From positions 1-53,007 of the forward strand of contig JAFXDG010000074.1 of NCBI GenBank assembly GCA_017521285.1: a DNA stretch of 53,007 bases. Reading direction: 5' to 3'. The notes below the pieces were generated by a model. It ran no database searches and had not been told where the DNA came from. It saw nothing but the letters and a program-made list of their open reading frames with translations. Origin of the DNA: Bacteroidaceae bacterium. GTDB taxonomy: Bacteria; Bacteroidota; Bacteroidia; Bacteroidales; Bacteroidaceae. The translations under genes and the position numbers were made by a program. Below, piece after piece: positions 1 to 8,483 of this stretch (its first letter is position 1; each line of letters starts with the position of its first letter).

Positions 1-22
1 ATAGGTTGGGCCAGAATCCCCT

Positions 23-118
23 TTTTCACGCAGCCTGCTGCATTGGCCGATACAGCAGGCTGCGATGGCCAACACAGCCAGCTCCATCGGCCATCACAGC
101 CAGCTGTGTGAAAAAGGG
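23..118. repeat. Intergenic array of 22-bp units inside an inverted repeat
   Basis: GGCC occurs at 45, 67 and 89, exactly 22 bp apart. Each copy is followed by a related stretch (gatacagcaggct, aacacagccagct, atcacagccagct). The segment just upstream (30-44) carries the same core in the opposite orientation (gcagcctgctg pairs with 53-63). The array is framed by the inverted arms ccctttttcac (19-29) and gtgaaaaaggg (108-118). It lies just past the 3' end of the minus-strand gene at 142, so it may also act as that gene's terminator. The arrangement is seen directly; the function is unknown. Confidence 0.75.
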
Positions 119-141
119 CAATTCAGACATGGTGCGGAGAA

Positions 142-1884
142 TCATTTCATCATCACTTTCCCACTCTCGCGCCGTCCGTCGGGATAGGTCACGATGTAGA
201 GATACGTGGCTGGAGTTTTACCAACTCTTACGGCTGCTTCCCCATGGGTGAAACGGGCTTCGCCCACCTTTACGGCATCCATGGTGTAGATTTCCAATGT
301 TGTGGCATTGGGAGAATTGCAAACAAGGGTTGAACCCATGTTCTTCAAATGGCTGTCACTGATTGTTGGTTCCATTTGATCGGCTCCTTTTACCTCAAAT
401 TTGTATGTAAAGGTCTCTTTAATGTCTGTCGGCATAGTCTTGACCGTGTGAATCAGAGTGTATTCTCCCTCCTCCAAATGGCCTAAGGATGAATCATGCA
501 CAACGGGAAGCATGGTTGTTGTGGAATATCCATAGAACGAACTGCTTACATATACCGTGTGACCAACGATGCTATCCACCTTCTGGTAATATGATACATT
601 TCCGGGGAATGTCCCCAATAACACATTGAATCTTACCTCATCATCAATTGAAGGAGCTTCTGGGGTAATATAGGCATCATTGATTACGAGGGTAGCCGGT
701 TTTTTATCTTCCGTTTTTCTTTGATAAACAGATAAATTGCCGATTATGACACCTTGTAAGGTGTATTGGGTTCCTCCTGATATAGTAGGATCATTCATGA
801 TAAGGCCAGACTTGAGACTGCCAATACCTTCCACCCAAATGTCTTCGTCCAGAACGTTCTTCTTGACAGTCCCATCTTCTTTTGTTCTGCTGCTTATGTA
901 TTCCAGCATCAAACAACGTCTTTTTATACCGTCATTTAAAATGGTATCTTTTGTGCCAACCACCTGATAACCCATTTGGGTGTTTCCAGATTCATACATA
1001 GGTAGAAAATCTTCTTTATTCAAGGTAAAATCATAACCGTATGCATTGGGTGTATTCCCTTGTACCGGATAGATGTCTTCCTCAATGTCTCCATTTTCAA
1101 ATACGGTTCTCACATGTAGCTTTTTGTAATAGACCTCCTCAATCAGAGTGTCTCCTTGAACCGTATAAGTTCTTTTTGGATAAGAGTGCCCGTATTGTGG
1201 CGGTATAGATTGGTTTACTCCGATACACTCCCAGATTTTTCCTTCCTCGAAGAGAGGGAGAAGGGCACTCTCTTCTTCGTCATTCTTTATATGGGTAATG
1301 TGGTCAGGAATATCCTCCGCTTCCAAAAACACCTTTCCGTCAAATTCACAGTCGCTGAAACTTTCATAGCCTCCAGTCAGGTTTGGTCCTGAATGGCACG
1401 GGGCTGATTCTCCTCCAACGCCTTCTACCCATGTGAATTGAATAGTTTCCTCTCCTTCTGCTTTTGAAAGATGTAATACACGCAGAGATTCGTCTTTCAC
1501 TTTAATCTCTTCCACATTTTCCACCAGATATGTATAACTGGAGACTGATACCTCTTCTCCTTTCTTTGCGCCAAAATCATACAATAATCCGAAGTCCTTT
1601 TGGTTCGGATAGCAGCAGTACACCTTCTGGCCTTCTTCATACAGTGCCGCCTGATAGTTCCCCTTGTCGCTTTCTTTGCTGAACTTCAGATACATCTTCT
1701 TGGCTGTTATACCATTTATTACCGTATCACCTTGGAAGTAGTAGTACCTGTCTTCTAATCCCGTGAACGCCTGCTTCCATTTTTTGCAGTGCCACAACTT
1801 GGATTCGTTGACAAAAGAATGGATGGCAAACGCACTATTTATGCCCGCTAAAAGTAAAAAAATAATGGTTGTAATATGTTTCAT
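142..1884 (-). CDS. Exported two-repeat protein with T9SS-like C-terminal tail
   Basis: This 580-residue protein begins with a clear signal peptide (hydrophobic residues 5-19, cleavage near AFA). The N-terminal half has two copies of one module: an LWHCKKW... copy near residue 30 and an IWECIGV... copy near residue 217. Both contain the pattern QGDT followed by a YKK/AKK-K segment. The C-terminal 60 residues (LEIYTMDAVKVGEA through ESGKVMMK) look like the small beta-sandwich of type A T9SS sorting domains or a vestige of one. No enzymatic motif was recognised. The start at 1884 is the only ATG ahead of the signal peptide, 37 bp downstream of a TACTTTTG promoter box. It is probably a surface or periplasmic protein; function unknown. 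Confidence 0.8.
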   Translation of the reverse strand: MKHITTIIFLLLAGINSAFAIHSFVNESKLWHCKKWKQAFTGLEDRYYYFQGDTVINGITAKKMYLKFSKESDKGNYQAALYEEGQKVYCCYPNQKDFGLLYDFGAKKGEEVSVSSYTYLVENVEEIKVKDESLRVLHLSKAEGEETIQFTWVEGVGGESAPCHSGPNLTGGYESFSDCEFDGKVFLEAEDIPDHITHIKNDEEESALLPLFEEGKIWECIGVNQSIPPQYGHSYPKRTYTVQGDTLIEEVYYKKLHVRTVFENGDIEEDIYPVQGNTPNAYGYDFTLNKEDFLPMYESGNTQMGYQVVGTKDTILNDGIKRRCLMLEYISSRTKEDGTVKKNVLDEDIWVEGIGSLKSGLIMNDPTISGGTQYTLQGVIIGNLSVYQRKTEDKKPATLVINDAYITPEAPSIDDEVRFNVLLGTFPGNVSYYQKVDSIVGHTVYVSSSFYGYSTTTMLPVVHDSSLGHLEEGEYTLIHTVKTMPTDIKETFTYKFEVKGADQMEPTISDSHLKNMGSTLVCNSPNATTLEIYTMDAVKVGEARFTHGEAAVRVGKTPATYLYIVTYPDGRRESGKVMMK

Positions 1885-1920
1885 AGATCTTTATAATAAA
1901 GGGGTTAATGAATGTAACTG

Positions 1921-1928
1921 CAAAAGTA
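1921..1928 (-). promoter_or_regulatory. Bacteroidetes -7 box for the gene at 142-1884
   Basis: The reverse strand reads TACTTTTG, a full match to TAnnTTTG, 37 bp before the start codon. No convincing -33 TTTG was found. Confidence 0.6.
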
Positions 1929-1967
1929 TGTAATTTTGGGGGATAATGCAATGGGTTGGCCCCTTTT

Positions 1968-2378
1968 TTATTTTATTTTGCTGTTCACTTGGAAGTCTCC
2001 GCTCACGCTCTGTCCGTTCAAGTTATTGGTGACCGATACGGTGTATGTACCCATATTCAATCCTGCCACGGGTACAGTACAGATAGTTCCCGGCAAAGCC
2101 GTCATGGACTGTTGGGTGACCGTTCCTCCCGTGAGCGCGTTGTTTACCTTTACGGTTGCATGAGGCACAGTGCCCGTGAACTGCACGTTCAATACTTGGT
2201 TGTTTACTGTGGCGGTGACGGGAACTTGGAGGGTTTCCGTATTAGAACCGTGGTCGTTACTGTTTGTCAATGCAATTACCTTTTCTTCGTCCGGTGTGTT
2301 GTCATTGGCTACCATAATAGAGCCGAAAGGTATGATGCTGGCGAGCATCATGCACTTGAAAAATGCTTTCATTTTCAT
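1968..2378 (-). CDS. DUF3244-type small exported protein
   Basis: A 136-residue protein when started at the ATG at 2378 (MKMKAFFKCMM), which begins a good signal peptide ending near SIMVA. A longer reading from 2444 would add 22 residues before the signal and overlaps the promoter box at 2442-2449, so it is unlikely. The mature part is one Ig-like beta domain with the pattern GTVPHATVKVNN ... GLNMGTYTVSVTNNLNGQSV, typical of DUF3244 proteins in Bacteroides. These are short secreted proteins of unknown role. The stop is 83 bp upstream of the next gene on the same strand, which has its own promoter. Confidence 0.8.
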   Translation of the reverse strand: MKMKAFFKCMMLASIIPFGSIMVANDNTPDEEKVIALTNSNDHGSNTETLQVPVTATVNNQVLNVQFTGTVPHATVKVNNALTGGTVTQQSMTALPGTICTVPVAGLNMGTYTVSVTNNLNGQSVSGDFQVNSKIK

Positions 2379-2441
2379 GTCATTCGTTTTTTTGATGATT
2401 AATATTTTCTTTGCTAATTCTGACAGTACTGTTTCGTTTCG

Positions 2442-2449
2442 CAAAGTTA
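2442..2449 (-). promoter_or_regulatory. Bacteroidetes -7 box for the DUF3244 gene
   Basis: The reverse strand reads TAACTTTG, a full match to TAnnTTTG, 63 bp upstream of the chosen ATG. No clear -33 element. Confidence 0.6.
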
Positions 2450-2848
2450 CAGCTCTATTTTAATTTGGTCTATAGTTTTTTTCCGTTAAGGGGAGGTAGT
2501 CCTGTGCTGAGTGCTTCCTTAGAGAGGATTTGTTGTCTTGTAAATTATTGGTATTCAGAGTTAATGGTTGCTTCTCGTATTTCGCAAAGTGCGAAAGATA
2601 GTTGCGGTTTTGAATGCCATTTTGTGGCATTTCCTTTGTAGAGAGGTGTTGTTTCAGGCCTTTTTGTAAAGGCTAATTTGGGTATTCTAAGAAAAATAGG
2701 TTACTTTGTAGCAAATAAATTTTAGCAAGGAGTGTAGGAGTTACAGGAGTGCAGACAATACTGCTGCTGACGTTTACAGATCCTTCCTCCCAAAGTCGTC
2801 AGGATGACAGAGGCGGAATAAACCTTGAACTTTGAACTTTTATTGAAT
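2450..2848. other. Intergenic region with three small palindromes and an ggagt-word repeat
   Basis: About 400 bp without a gene between divergent units. It contains three short perfect or near-perfect palindromes: TTTCGCA/TGCGAAA centred near 2588, AATGCCA/TGGCATT centred near 2622 and GCCTTT/AAAGGC centred near 2665. The last two share TTTTGT in the loop, 42 bp apart. A run of ggagt-type words fills 2727-2760 and resembles the repeat at 15914-16071. The stretch 2822-2841 is ttgaactttgaac-like, as at 43188-43225. No coding potential was seen. Confidence 0.55.
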
Positions 2849-4756
2849 ATGAAACAAATGATGAAAATCGGGTTGCTGGTGGTGTTTTGCTCATTGGCAA
2901 TGGCTTGTGGAACTGACCCTGTGGAGCAATGGCTCACCCGTGCGGAGGAGTGCATGGAGGCCAATTCGGACAGTGCCTACCGGTGCCTGCAATATATAGA
3001 AGGTACGGGCGCGTGTAGCGACGAACAGCGTGCACGCTATGCGCTGCTTCGGACGCAGGCCATGCACAAGTGCCGCATTCCTTTGGAGAGTGATTCGCTT
3101 ATCAATGTGGCGGTGGCGTACTATACCAATAGCGACGATCGCCATCGGTTGGCCTTATCGTTATTGTATAAAGGGCTGGTGCATAAGCAGAACCATCAGG
3201 TGGAGCAGGCTGTGGAGGCTTTCGTGGACAGTGAACAGGCATTTGAGGGGGTGGAGGATAACCAGTACAAAGCGTTGCTGTGTTCTCATTACGGATCCTT
3301 ATTGATGAAGCAGGGAATGTATGAAGGGGCAATAGATTATTATAAAAAATCGTATCAATATAAATTGTTGGGTGATTCGCTTCACTATGTGGTTTCAACT
3401 TGTGGACAGATTGCCAATATGTATGAAATGATGAGTATGCAGGATAGTGCTGTGATCTATTTTGAACTTGGTTTGTCGTATGCGGATAGGCTAAGTAAGG
3501 AAAAAAGGAGGTATTATTATTTATTGTTACATGATTATGCTGCATTTTGGATGAATTGTAAAAACTATACTGAAGCAGAACGTCTGTTGCAAGATTGCAT
3601 TGGCAACTTAGAGAAATCAGAGTATAGTTATACGTTATATTCAGCTCTGACCACCCTTTATTACGAAAAAAATGATTTGAAGAAAGCTCTTTCTTATGGT
3701 CAACAGATTTTGGCAAGCGCCGACAGTCTGACGGTATGCGGTGGATACTTGAGGCTATACAATATATATAAGAGTATGGGGCAAATGGATTCAGCATTGC
3801 ATTACCATAACCTGTACCGACAATATAACAGTGACATTACCCTGCGGCGACAGACAGCTAAGGTGGCAGCCATACCGCACCTGATAAAGAGCAAAGCATT
3901 GATGGAAGAGAATCGTGTATTGATGGGGTGGCGGCTGTGGTTGGCGGTTTCTCTTGTGACAGGGGCATTAGTGGCAACTGTAATCTATTTCAGCGTCAAG
4001 AGGAAGCATCGCCTTGAACAGACGGAGAAGGAACAGGAATTGTCCGAATCCCAAACTTCGTTGCACGAAACACAGACCTCGTTGGCTGACACACAACATC
4101 AGTTGACCAAGACAAAGGTAGATTTGGGGCAGGTGAGGGGAGTGTTGACTCATCAGACCCATGCCTTCGACAGGATGAAACAGAGCTTGGAAGAGATGAA
4201 GAAAAAGCATCAGACAGACATCAGGCAACTGAAAGAGAACATCCGAAAATTGGAGGCGGATATTCAGGTATTGAAGGAGAATGACCGTACCCGAAGCCAT
4301 GCGGAATCGGAGTTGAAGCAGAGTATAAAGGGATTGGGGCTGCAATTGAAAGCGCAAACCGACAAATTGCAACATGTGGAGCATCAGTGGGCGATAGACC
4401 AACGGATAGAGTATTTTTTGTCAAGCGGAAATGATTCTATTGCAGTGGACTTGTTGCTGCAGTTGCGAATGGACAAGCGAGGGACATTCCGGTACGACAT
4501 CAAGCCGTCGGAGTATCTGCCCTTGCTGAAAGTGTTGCTTGAACAGGAAAGTCCCGCACTGCATGAGCGGTTGGAAAACAGTGGATTGGAATGGAAGAAA
4601 CTGACAATGTGTTACCTGATGGCCCTCGGTCTGGACGATGTGGAGATGATGAGCCGTGCCGCTTGCTTGGCCGTCAGTTCTGTGAAGAGGTATCGCAAGG
4701 AGTGCAGGGAGGTGGTTGAGTCATTGAGTCGTTCGGCGTTGAGTCGAGGACAGTGA
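2849..4756 (+). CDS. TPR-transmembrane-coiled-coil protein with putative C-terminal HTH
   Basis: A 635-residue protein started at the ATG at 2849; the upstream TTG at 2825 would only add residues before the signal. An N-terminal hydrophobic signal ends in a lipobox-like LAMAC. Residues about 30-350 are helical TPR-type repeats (for example QVEQAVEAFVDSEQAFEG, MYEGAIDYYKKSYQYK). A transmembrane segment lies near 362-384, followed by a long heptad coiled coil to about 545. A C-terminal helical domain (about 560-630, ending SSVKRYRKECREVVESL) resembles a helix-turn-helix. Bacteroidales have many membrane regulators with periplasmic TPRs and cytoplasmic DNA-binding ends; I infer that layout here. 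The lipobox and the internal membrane segment together are unusual. Confidence 0.75.
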   Translation: MKQMMKIGLLVVFCSLAMACGTDPVEQWLTRAEECMEANSDSAYRCLQYIEGTGACSDEQRARYALLRTQAMHKCRIPLESDSLINVAVAYYTNSDDRHRLALSLLYKGLVHKQNHQVEQAVEAFVDSEQAFEGVEDNQYKALLCSHYGSLLMKQGMYEGAIDYYKKSYQYKLLGDSLHYVVSTCGQIANMYEMMSMQDSAVIYFELGLSYADRLSKEKRRYYYLLLHDYAAFWMNCKNYTEAERLLQDCIGNLEKSEYSYTLYSALTTLYYEKNDLKKALSYGQQILASADSLTVCGGYLRLYNIYKSMGQMDSALHYHNLYRQYNSDITLRRQTAKVAAIPHLIKSKALMEENRVLMGWRLWLAVSLVTGALVATVIYFSVKRKHRLEQTEKEQELSESQTSLHETQTSLADTQHQLTKTKVDLGQVRGVLTHQTHAFDRMKQSLEEMKKKHQTDIRQLKENIRKLEADIQVLKENDRTRSHAESELKQSIKGLGLQLKAQTDKLQHVEHQWAIDQRIEYFLSSGNDSIAVDLLLQLRMDKRGTFRYDIKPSEYLPLLKVLLEQESPALHERLENSGLEWKKLTMCYLMALGLDDVEMMSRAACLAVSSVKRYRKECREVVESLSRSALSRGQ

Positions 4757-4768
4757 AGAGTGGGTTTA

Positions 4769-4849
4769 AAGGTCAAAGGTCGAGGGTCGAAGGACTAAGG
4801 TCTAAGGTCGGAGGCAAAGATTGATGCGTTGAGACGTTGATGCGTTGAG
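4769..4849. repeat. Short-word repeats aaggtc and gttgatgcgttgag
   Basis: Degenerate tandem words: aaggtc/gagggtc/ctaaggtc run through 4769-4810, then gttgatgcgttgag twice in 4820-4849. They lie directly after the stop of the TPR gene. Low-complexity spacer of a kind seen elsewhere in this window. Confidence 0.7.
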
Positions 4850-4980
4850 GGGGGCATCGCCATCAGCCTTAGTTTAAGGGGCAATCAGCTACATGTGATG
4901 CATTTTTCTTCTGCCATGCAACAAATGATAAGTTGCAGTAAAAAATAGCGGATAATAGTTGTATTTTCAATGATTTTATA

Positions 4981-4988
4981 TACCTTTG
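4981..4988 (+). promoter_or_regulatory. Bacteroidetes -7 box for the DUF4160-DUF2442 pair
   Basis: TACCTTTG matches TAnnTTTG fully and lies 27 bp before the ATG at 5016. It decides against the alternative TTG start at 4986, which falls inside the box. Confidence 0.7.
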
Positions 4989-5015
4989 CTGCCAATTAAT
5001 GATAAGAGATTTGTT

Positions 5016-5267
5016 ATGAGTCCAAAGTTTAAGCAAGAAGAAGGGTTTGTTTTCAGAATTTTCTCCAATGAAGAGGTACGAATGCATATCCATGTCGTAA
5101 AGGCTGAAAATGAAGCCAAGTTTTGGCTTGAACCCCAGATTGAGCTTGCAGAGAACTTTGGATTTACAAATAAAGATTTGAAGAAAATAACTAAAATGGT
5201 AGAGAACTATGGAGACGAGTTCAAGAGACTTTATGCAGAACACATCGGTCGCCGTGTTGATGATTAA
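5016..5267 (+). CDS. DUF4160 protein (putative toxin-antitoxin-like component)
   Basis: An 83-residue protein with the DUF4160 signature: an FRIFSNEE ... HIHV core, a KFWLEP segment, then FGFTNKDLKKI and an ENYGDEFKRLY helix. Proteins of this family are usually encoded beside a DUF2442 partner, as here, and the pair has been proposed as a toxin-antitoxin-like module; the activity is not established. The start at 5016 sits just after a good promoter. The stop overlaps the start of the next gene by 8 bp, indicating translational coupling. Confidence 0.85.
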   Translation: MSPKFKQEEGFVFRIFSNEEVRMHIHVVKAENEAKFWLEPQIELAENFGFTNKDLKKITKMVENYGDEFKRLYAEHIGRRVDD

Positions 5268-5496
5268 TTCTCAGGGTATGATGTTGTCCGTCCAAGGACA
5301 GGATTATTTCGTTTCGTATAACCGTGTGCCATGGTTGCGCGATGCACGGGTCGGCAGTGTGCTGAATGTGCAGATGTGTGGTCGGAATGCCATAGAGTGG
5401 CCAGAGCTAGATGTGGATCTTGAGATTGATAGTTTGCGGCATCCCGAACGTTATCCGTTAGTGATGAAACGTAATATGCTGGATGTGGTCGGTTGA
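5260..5496 (+). CDS. DUF2442 protein, partner of the DUF4160 gene
   Basis: A 78-residue protein from the ATG at 5260, which overlaps the end of the DUF4160 gene (atgattaa). ATG 5278 is an alternative start. The family pattern is clear: a short beta region, RVPWLRDAR, then AIEWPELDVDLEIDSLRHPERYP, where the W-LD-DL motif is the DUF2442 hallmark. It is tightly paired with DUF4160, so I infer a two-gene stress or TA-like unit. No DNA-binding motif is obvious. Confidence 0.8.
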   Translation: MINSQGMMLSVQGQDYFVSYNRVPWLRDARVGSVLNVQMCGRNAIEWPELDVDLEIDSLRHPERYPLVMKRNMLDVVG

Positions 5497-5563
5497 TTTG
5501 CAGGTTGGAATACGCTCTTATTATTAATATTTCTTTTGAATCCGTTAATTTCAGGGGAATTGT

Positions 5564-5594
5564 TTTGTCTTTCCCTCGGTTTGTACTATCTTCG
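5564..5594 (+). promoter_or_regulatory. Promoter of the DUF4105-phosphodiesterase unit
   Basis: TTTG at 5564-5567, a 19-bp gap, then TATCTTCG at 5587-5594 (one mismatch to TAnnTTTG). Spacing fits the Bacteroidetes consensus. The ATG is at 5627. Confidence 0.65.
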
Positions 5595-5626
5595 CGGCTT
5601 AAATATAATAAGGTATAGAAAGAGAC

Positions 5627-6814
5627 ATGCGAAATAGAATCATCCGGTTGTTGGTCTGCTTGTGTTCCTTGTGGCCGTTGGTGGCTGAGGGACGCGATTC
5701 GTTGCAGTTCAGTCTGCTTACTTGTGCTCCGGGCCAGCAAGTGTATGAACTCTTTGGACATACGGCTATCCGTTGCCGTAATTTCACCCGAGGGACCGAT
5801 GTGGTGTACAACTATGGCATGTTCGACTTTGGTGCTCCCAATTTTGTGATGCGCTTTGTGCGTGGTGAAACTGATTATGAATTGGGGGTAGTTCCTTTCC
5901 GGCGTTTTGAGTATGAATATGCGATGCGTGGCTCTTCGGTGAAGGAGCAGGTGCTCGGGCTGAATCATTACGAAGCCCTTCGTTTGGATAGTCTGTTGCG
6001 TGCGAACAGCCTGCCAGAGAATCGTGTGTATCGCTACAATTATTTCTACGACAATTGCACCTCGCGTGCCCGTGACCGCATTGAGGATGCTCTGGGTGGA
6101 TGGATTATGTATCCGCCTGGGGTGGAGGGGGCTACCTTTCGTGATTGGGTTCATCAATATACGGAAAATCATCCGTGGACAGACTTTGGTATCAGTCTCT
6201 GTCTTGGAGCCGAAGCCGACCGTCCCATCAATGGGCGCAGCCAGATGTTTCTGCCCGACAATCTCCGTCAGGCAATGAACCATGCTACTGTGCGTGGGGG
6301 CGACGAGCGTCCTATCCGCAAATTGGTGAAAAGTGAGACGGAGATATTACCCTCGGTGAAGGATGCGGGCGAGGATATGCCCGGTTTTCCGTTGACACCG
6401 ATGCAGACGGCTTTGTTGCTGTTGGCCGTGGTGGCAGGGTGTAGTGTTTGGGAGTGGAAGCGTCGCCGTGTGATGTGGGGCATGGATGTATTGCTCTTCT
6501 TGTTGCAAGGCGTGGCGGGATGTGTCATTGCATTCCTCTTTTTCTTCTCGGTACATCCTACGGTAGGTTCCAATTTCCTGCTGATACTCTTTAATCCACT
6601 TCCCTTGATAGGGTTGCCGTGGATGGTTATTTGTGCAAGAAAAGGTAAAAAATGTCTGTATGATATGGCAAATGCGGCAATATTAACACTTTTTATAGCC
6701 TTTTTGCCTTTAATACCCCAAAAAATCAGTTTAGTAGTTGTACCTTTGGCACTGAATTTGTTGATACGTTCAGTGTTGCACCTTGCAGTTGCCCGTTCCA
6801 AGCGGCAGGCATAG
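5627..6814 (+). CDS. DUF4105 (Lnb-type) membrane protein
   Basis: A 395-residue protein with a signal peptide (residues 1-22). A periplasmic DUF4105 domain spans roughly 25-240, recognisable from LLTCAPGQQVYELFGHTAIR, GMFDFGAPNF and the NYFYDNCTSRARD motif with conserved Asn, Cys and Arg. After a linker there are about five hydrophobic segments (from about residue 258 to the end). The family shares its N-terminal region with Lnb-type lacto-N-biosidase proteins, but the substrate here is unknown. The next gene follows after 20 bp, suggesting co-transcription. Confidence 0.85.
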   Translation: MRNRIIRLLVCLCSLWPLVAEGRDSLQFSLLTCAPGQQVYELFGHTAIRCRNFTRGTDVVYNYGMFDFGAPNFVMRFVRGETDYELGVVPFRRFEYEYAMRGSSVKEQVLGLNHYEALRLDSLLRANSLPENRVYRYNYFYDNCTSRARDRIEDALGGWIMYPPGVEGATFRDWVHQYTENHPWTDFGISLCLGAEADRPINGRSQMFLPDNLRQAMNHATVRGGDERPIRKLVKSETEILPSVKDAGEDMPGFPLTPMQTALLLLAVVAGCSVWEWKRRRVMWGMDVLLFLLQGVAGCVIAFLFFFSVHPTVGSNFLLILFNPLPLIGLPWMVICARKGKKCLYDMANAAILTLFIAFLPLIPQKISLVVVPLALNLLIRSVLHLAVARSKRQA

Positions 6815-6834
6815 GGTGTGGATAATGGATAAGA

Positions 6835-8409
6835 ATGAAAGAAAAGATACTCTCATCGCTGTTGACAGTCCTTGCCTTTTCGGCATTGCAGGCGCAGAAT
6901 ACCGCTGTGCCCGTTGCGCCGCGTCTTGTGGTGGGCATTACCATTGACCAGTTGCGCTCGGATTATCTGGAGGCGTTTATCTCTCTCTATGGCGATCGGG
7001 GCTTCAAACGGTTGTGGAAAGAGGGTAAGGTGTATAGCCAAGTGTCGTACAGCTTCAAACAGGTTGACCGCGCTTCGGCTCAGGCTGCCATTTATACTGG
7101 TACAGTTCCCTTCAAGAACGGAATTGTGGCCACCCAATGGTTGGATCGTGAGACTTTGCGTCCGGTTGATTGTGCCGATGACCGTGATTTTATAGGTTAT
7201 TATACCGAAGAGTGCACTTCGCCCAAGAATCTGTTGGTGTCAACCCTGACTGACGAACTGGAAATTGCCACCCGCGGGGCTTCGATGGTCTATGCCATTG
7301 CCCCTCACAGGGAAATGGCTGTGATGTCGGCCGGACATGCTGGCGACGGAGCCTATTGGCTGAACAGTGAGACGGGCGAATGGGCGGCTTCGAGCTACTA
7401 CGGTGACTGTCCGCGGTGGTTGGAACGGTATAACGAAGGAGATGGAGTCCCCACTCGCATCAATGCCTTGCAGTGGGAGCCGCTGTTGCCTATGTCGTCC
7501 TACGACAATCCCATCCGTGAAGGGGCTTTCAATTATGGTTTTGTGGGAAACTACCGCTTCCGCAAACTGAAGGCATCGCCTTGCATGAACGATGAGGTGA
7601 ACCGCATGGCTGCTGCTCTGCTCGATGCTACTTCGTTGGGAGAAGATGAGGTGACAGACTTCTTGTCGGTAACCTACAATGCCGGTTCGTACCAGAGCGA
7701 AAGTTGGCACGAGTCCTATCTGGAAATGCAAGACACATACGCCCGCTTGGATAGGGACGTGGCTTCACTGATTGATCTGATAGACAAGAAGGTGGGGTTG
7801 GAGCACACCTTGTTTGTGGTTACTTCTACGGGATATGCCGATTGTGTACCATTGGACTATACGCTCTATCGGGTTCCTGCGGGAGAATTTTATATCAACC
7901 GTGCAACTGCCTTGTTGAATATGTATCTGATGGCCCTTTATGGCGAAGGCCAATATGTGGAGGGGTATCACGGATTACAGATATATTTGAATCGCAGCCT
8001 GTTGGAGCAGAAACAGTTGCGATTGAAGGATGTGCTTGAACGGAGCGCCGAGTTCTTGGCTGAACTGAGCGGCGTGCAGAAGGTCTATACTGCCCACGAT
8101 TTTCTGTTGGGAGGAATGTCGGCAGAATATGAGTTGATGCGTAACTCCTACAATGTACACCGTTCGGGAGATTTGCTCATCGAAGTGAATGCCGGATGGA
8201 AACTGATGAATACCGAGACACGCGATGTGAAACTCGTGTATGACGGACACGTCGCCTTTCCACTGGTCTTTATGGGGGCGGGAGTCAGTGCCGGAGTTGT
8301 GGATACTCCTGTGACCACTGACCATATTGCTCCGACTTTGGCGCTGTTGATGCGCATCAGGGCACCGAGTGGAAGTCATGCACCGCCCGTACCGCAACTA
8401 CGGAGATAG
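6835..8409 (+). CDS. Alkaline-phosphatase-superfamily exported phosphodiesterase-like protein
   Basis: A 524-residue protein with a cleavable signal peptide (MKEKILSSLLTVLAFSALQAQ). The N-terminal metal site of the type I phosphodiesterase/nucleotide pyrophosphatase fold is visible as VGITIDQLRSDYL. The nucleophile region is ASAQAAIYTGTVPFKNGIV, with Ser/Thr candidates, followed by VMSAGHAGDGAYWL and the C-terminal TTDHIAPTLALLM with Asp and His. Homologues are commonly found next to secA in Bacteroides. The substrate is not known. The last residues (RAPSGSHAPPVPQLRR) end in a basic tail. It lies 20 bp after the DUF4105 gene and 74 bp before secA. Confidence 0.8.
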   Translation: MKEKILSSLLTVLAFSALQAQNTAVPVAPRLVVGITIDQLRSDYLEAFISLYGDRGFKRLWKEGKVYSQVSYSFKQVDRASAQAAIYTGTVPFKNGIVATQWLDRETLRPVDCADDRDFIGYYTEECTSPKNLLVSTLTDELEIATRGASMVYAIAPHREMAVMSAGHAGDGAYWLNSETGEWAASSYYGDCPRWLERYNEGDGVPTRINALQWEPLLPMSSYDNPIREGAFNYGFVGNYRFRKLKASPCMNDEVNRMAAALLDATSLGEDEVTDFLSVTYNAGSYQSESWHESYLEMQDTYARLDRDVASLIDLIDKKVGLEHTLFVVTSTGYADCVPLDYTLYRVPAGEFYINRATALLNMYLMALYGEGQYVEGYHGLQIYLNRSLLEQKQLRLKDVLERSAEFLAELSGVQKVYTAHDFLLGGMSAEYELMRNSYNVHRSGDLLIEVNAGWKLMNTETRDVKLVYDGHVAFPLVFMGAGVSAGVVDTPVTTDHIAPTLALLMRIRAPSGSHAPPVPQLRR

Positions 8410-8483
8410 TCTTTTTGAGACAAACAGAAGAGTGTGTGACTATTTAATTAAGATGAAATAAAAATAATAAATAAAATAAGGAC

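Noticed and set aside
2379-2444. N-terminal extension of the DUF3244 protein from 2444
   Set aside because: It would precede the signal peptide and its start overlaps the TAACTTTG promoter box at 2442-2449.
3102-3797. 231-codon minus-strand frame inside the TPR gene
   Set aside because: Antisense to conserved TPR helices; composition rich in Pro, Tyr and Ser typical of a shadow.
5264-6283. 339-codon minus-strand frame over DUF2442 and DUF4105 genes
   Set aside because: It lies against two recognisable plus-strand families and has no motif of its own.
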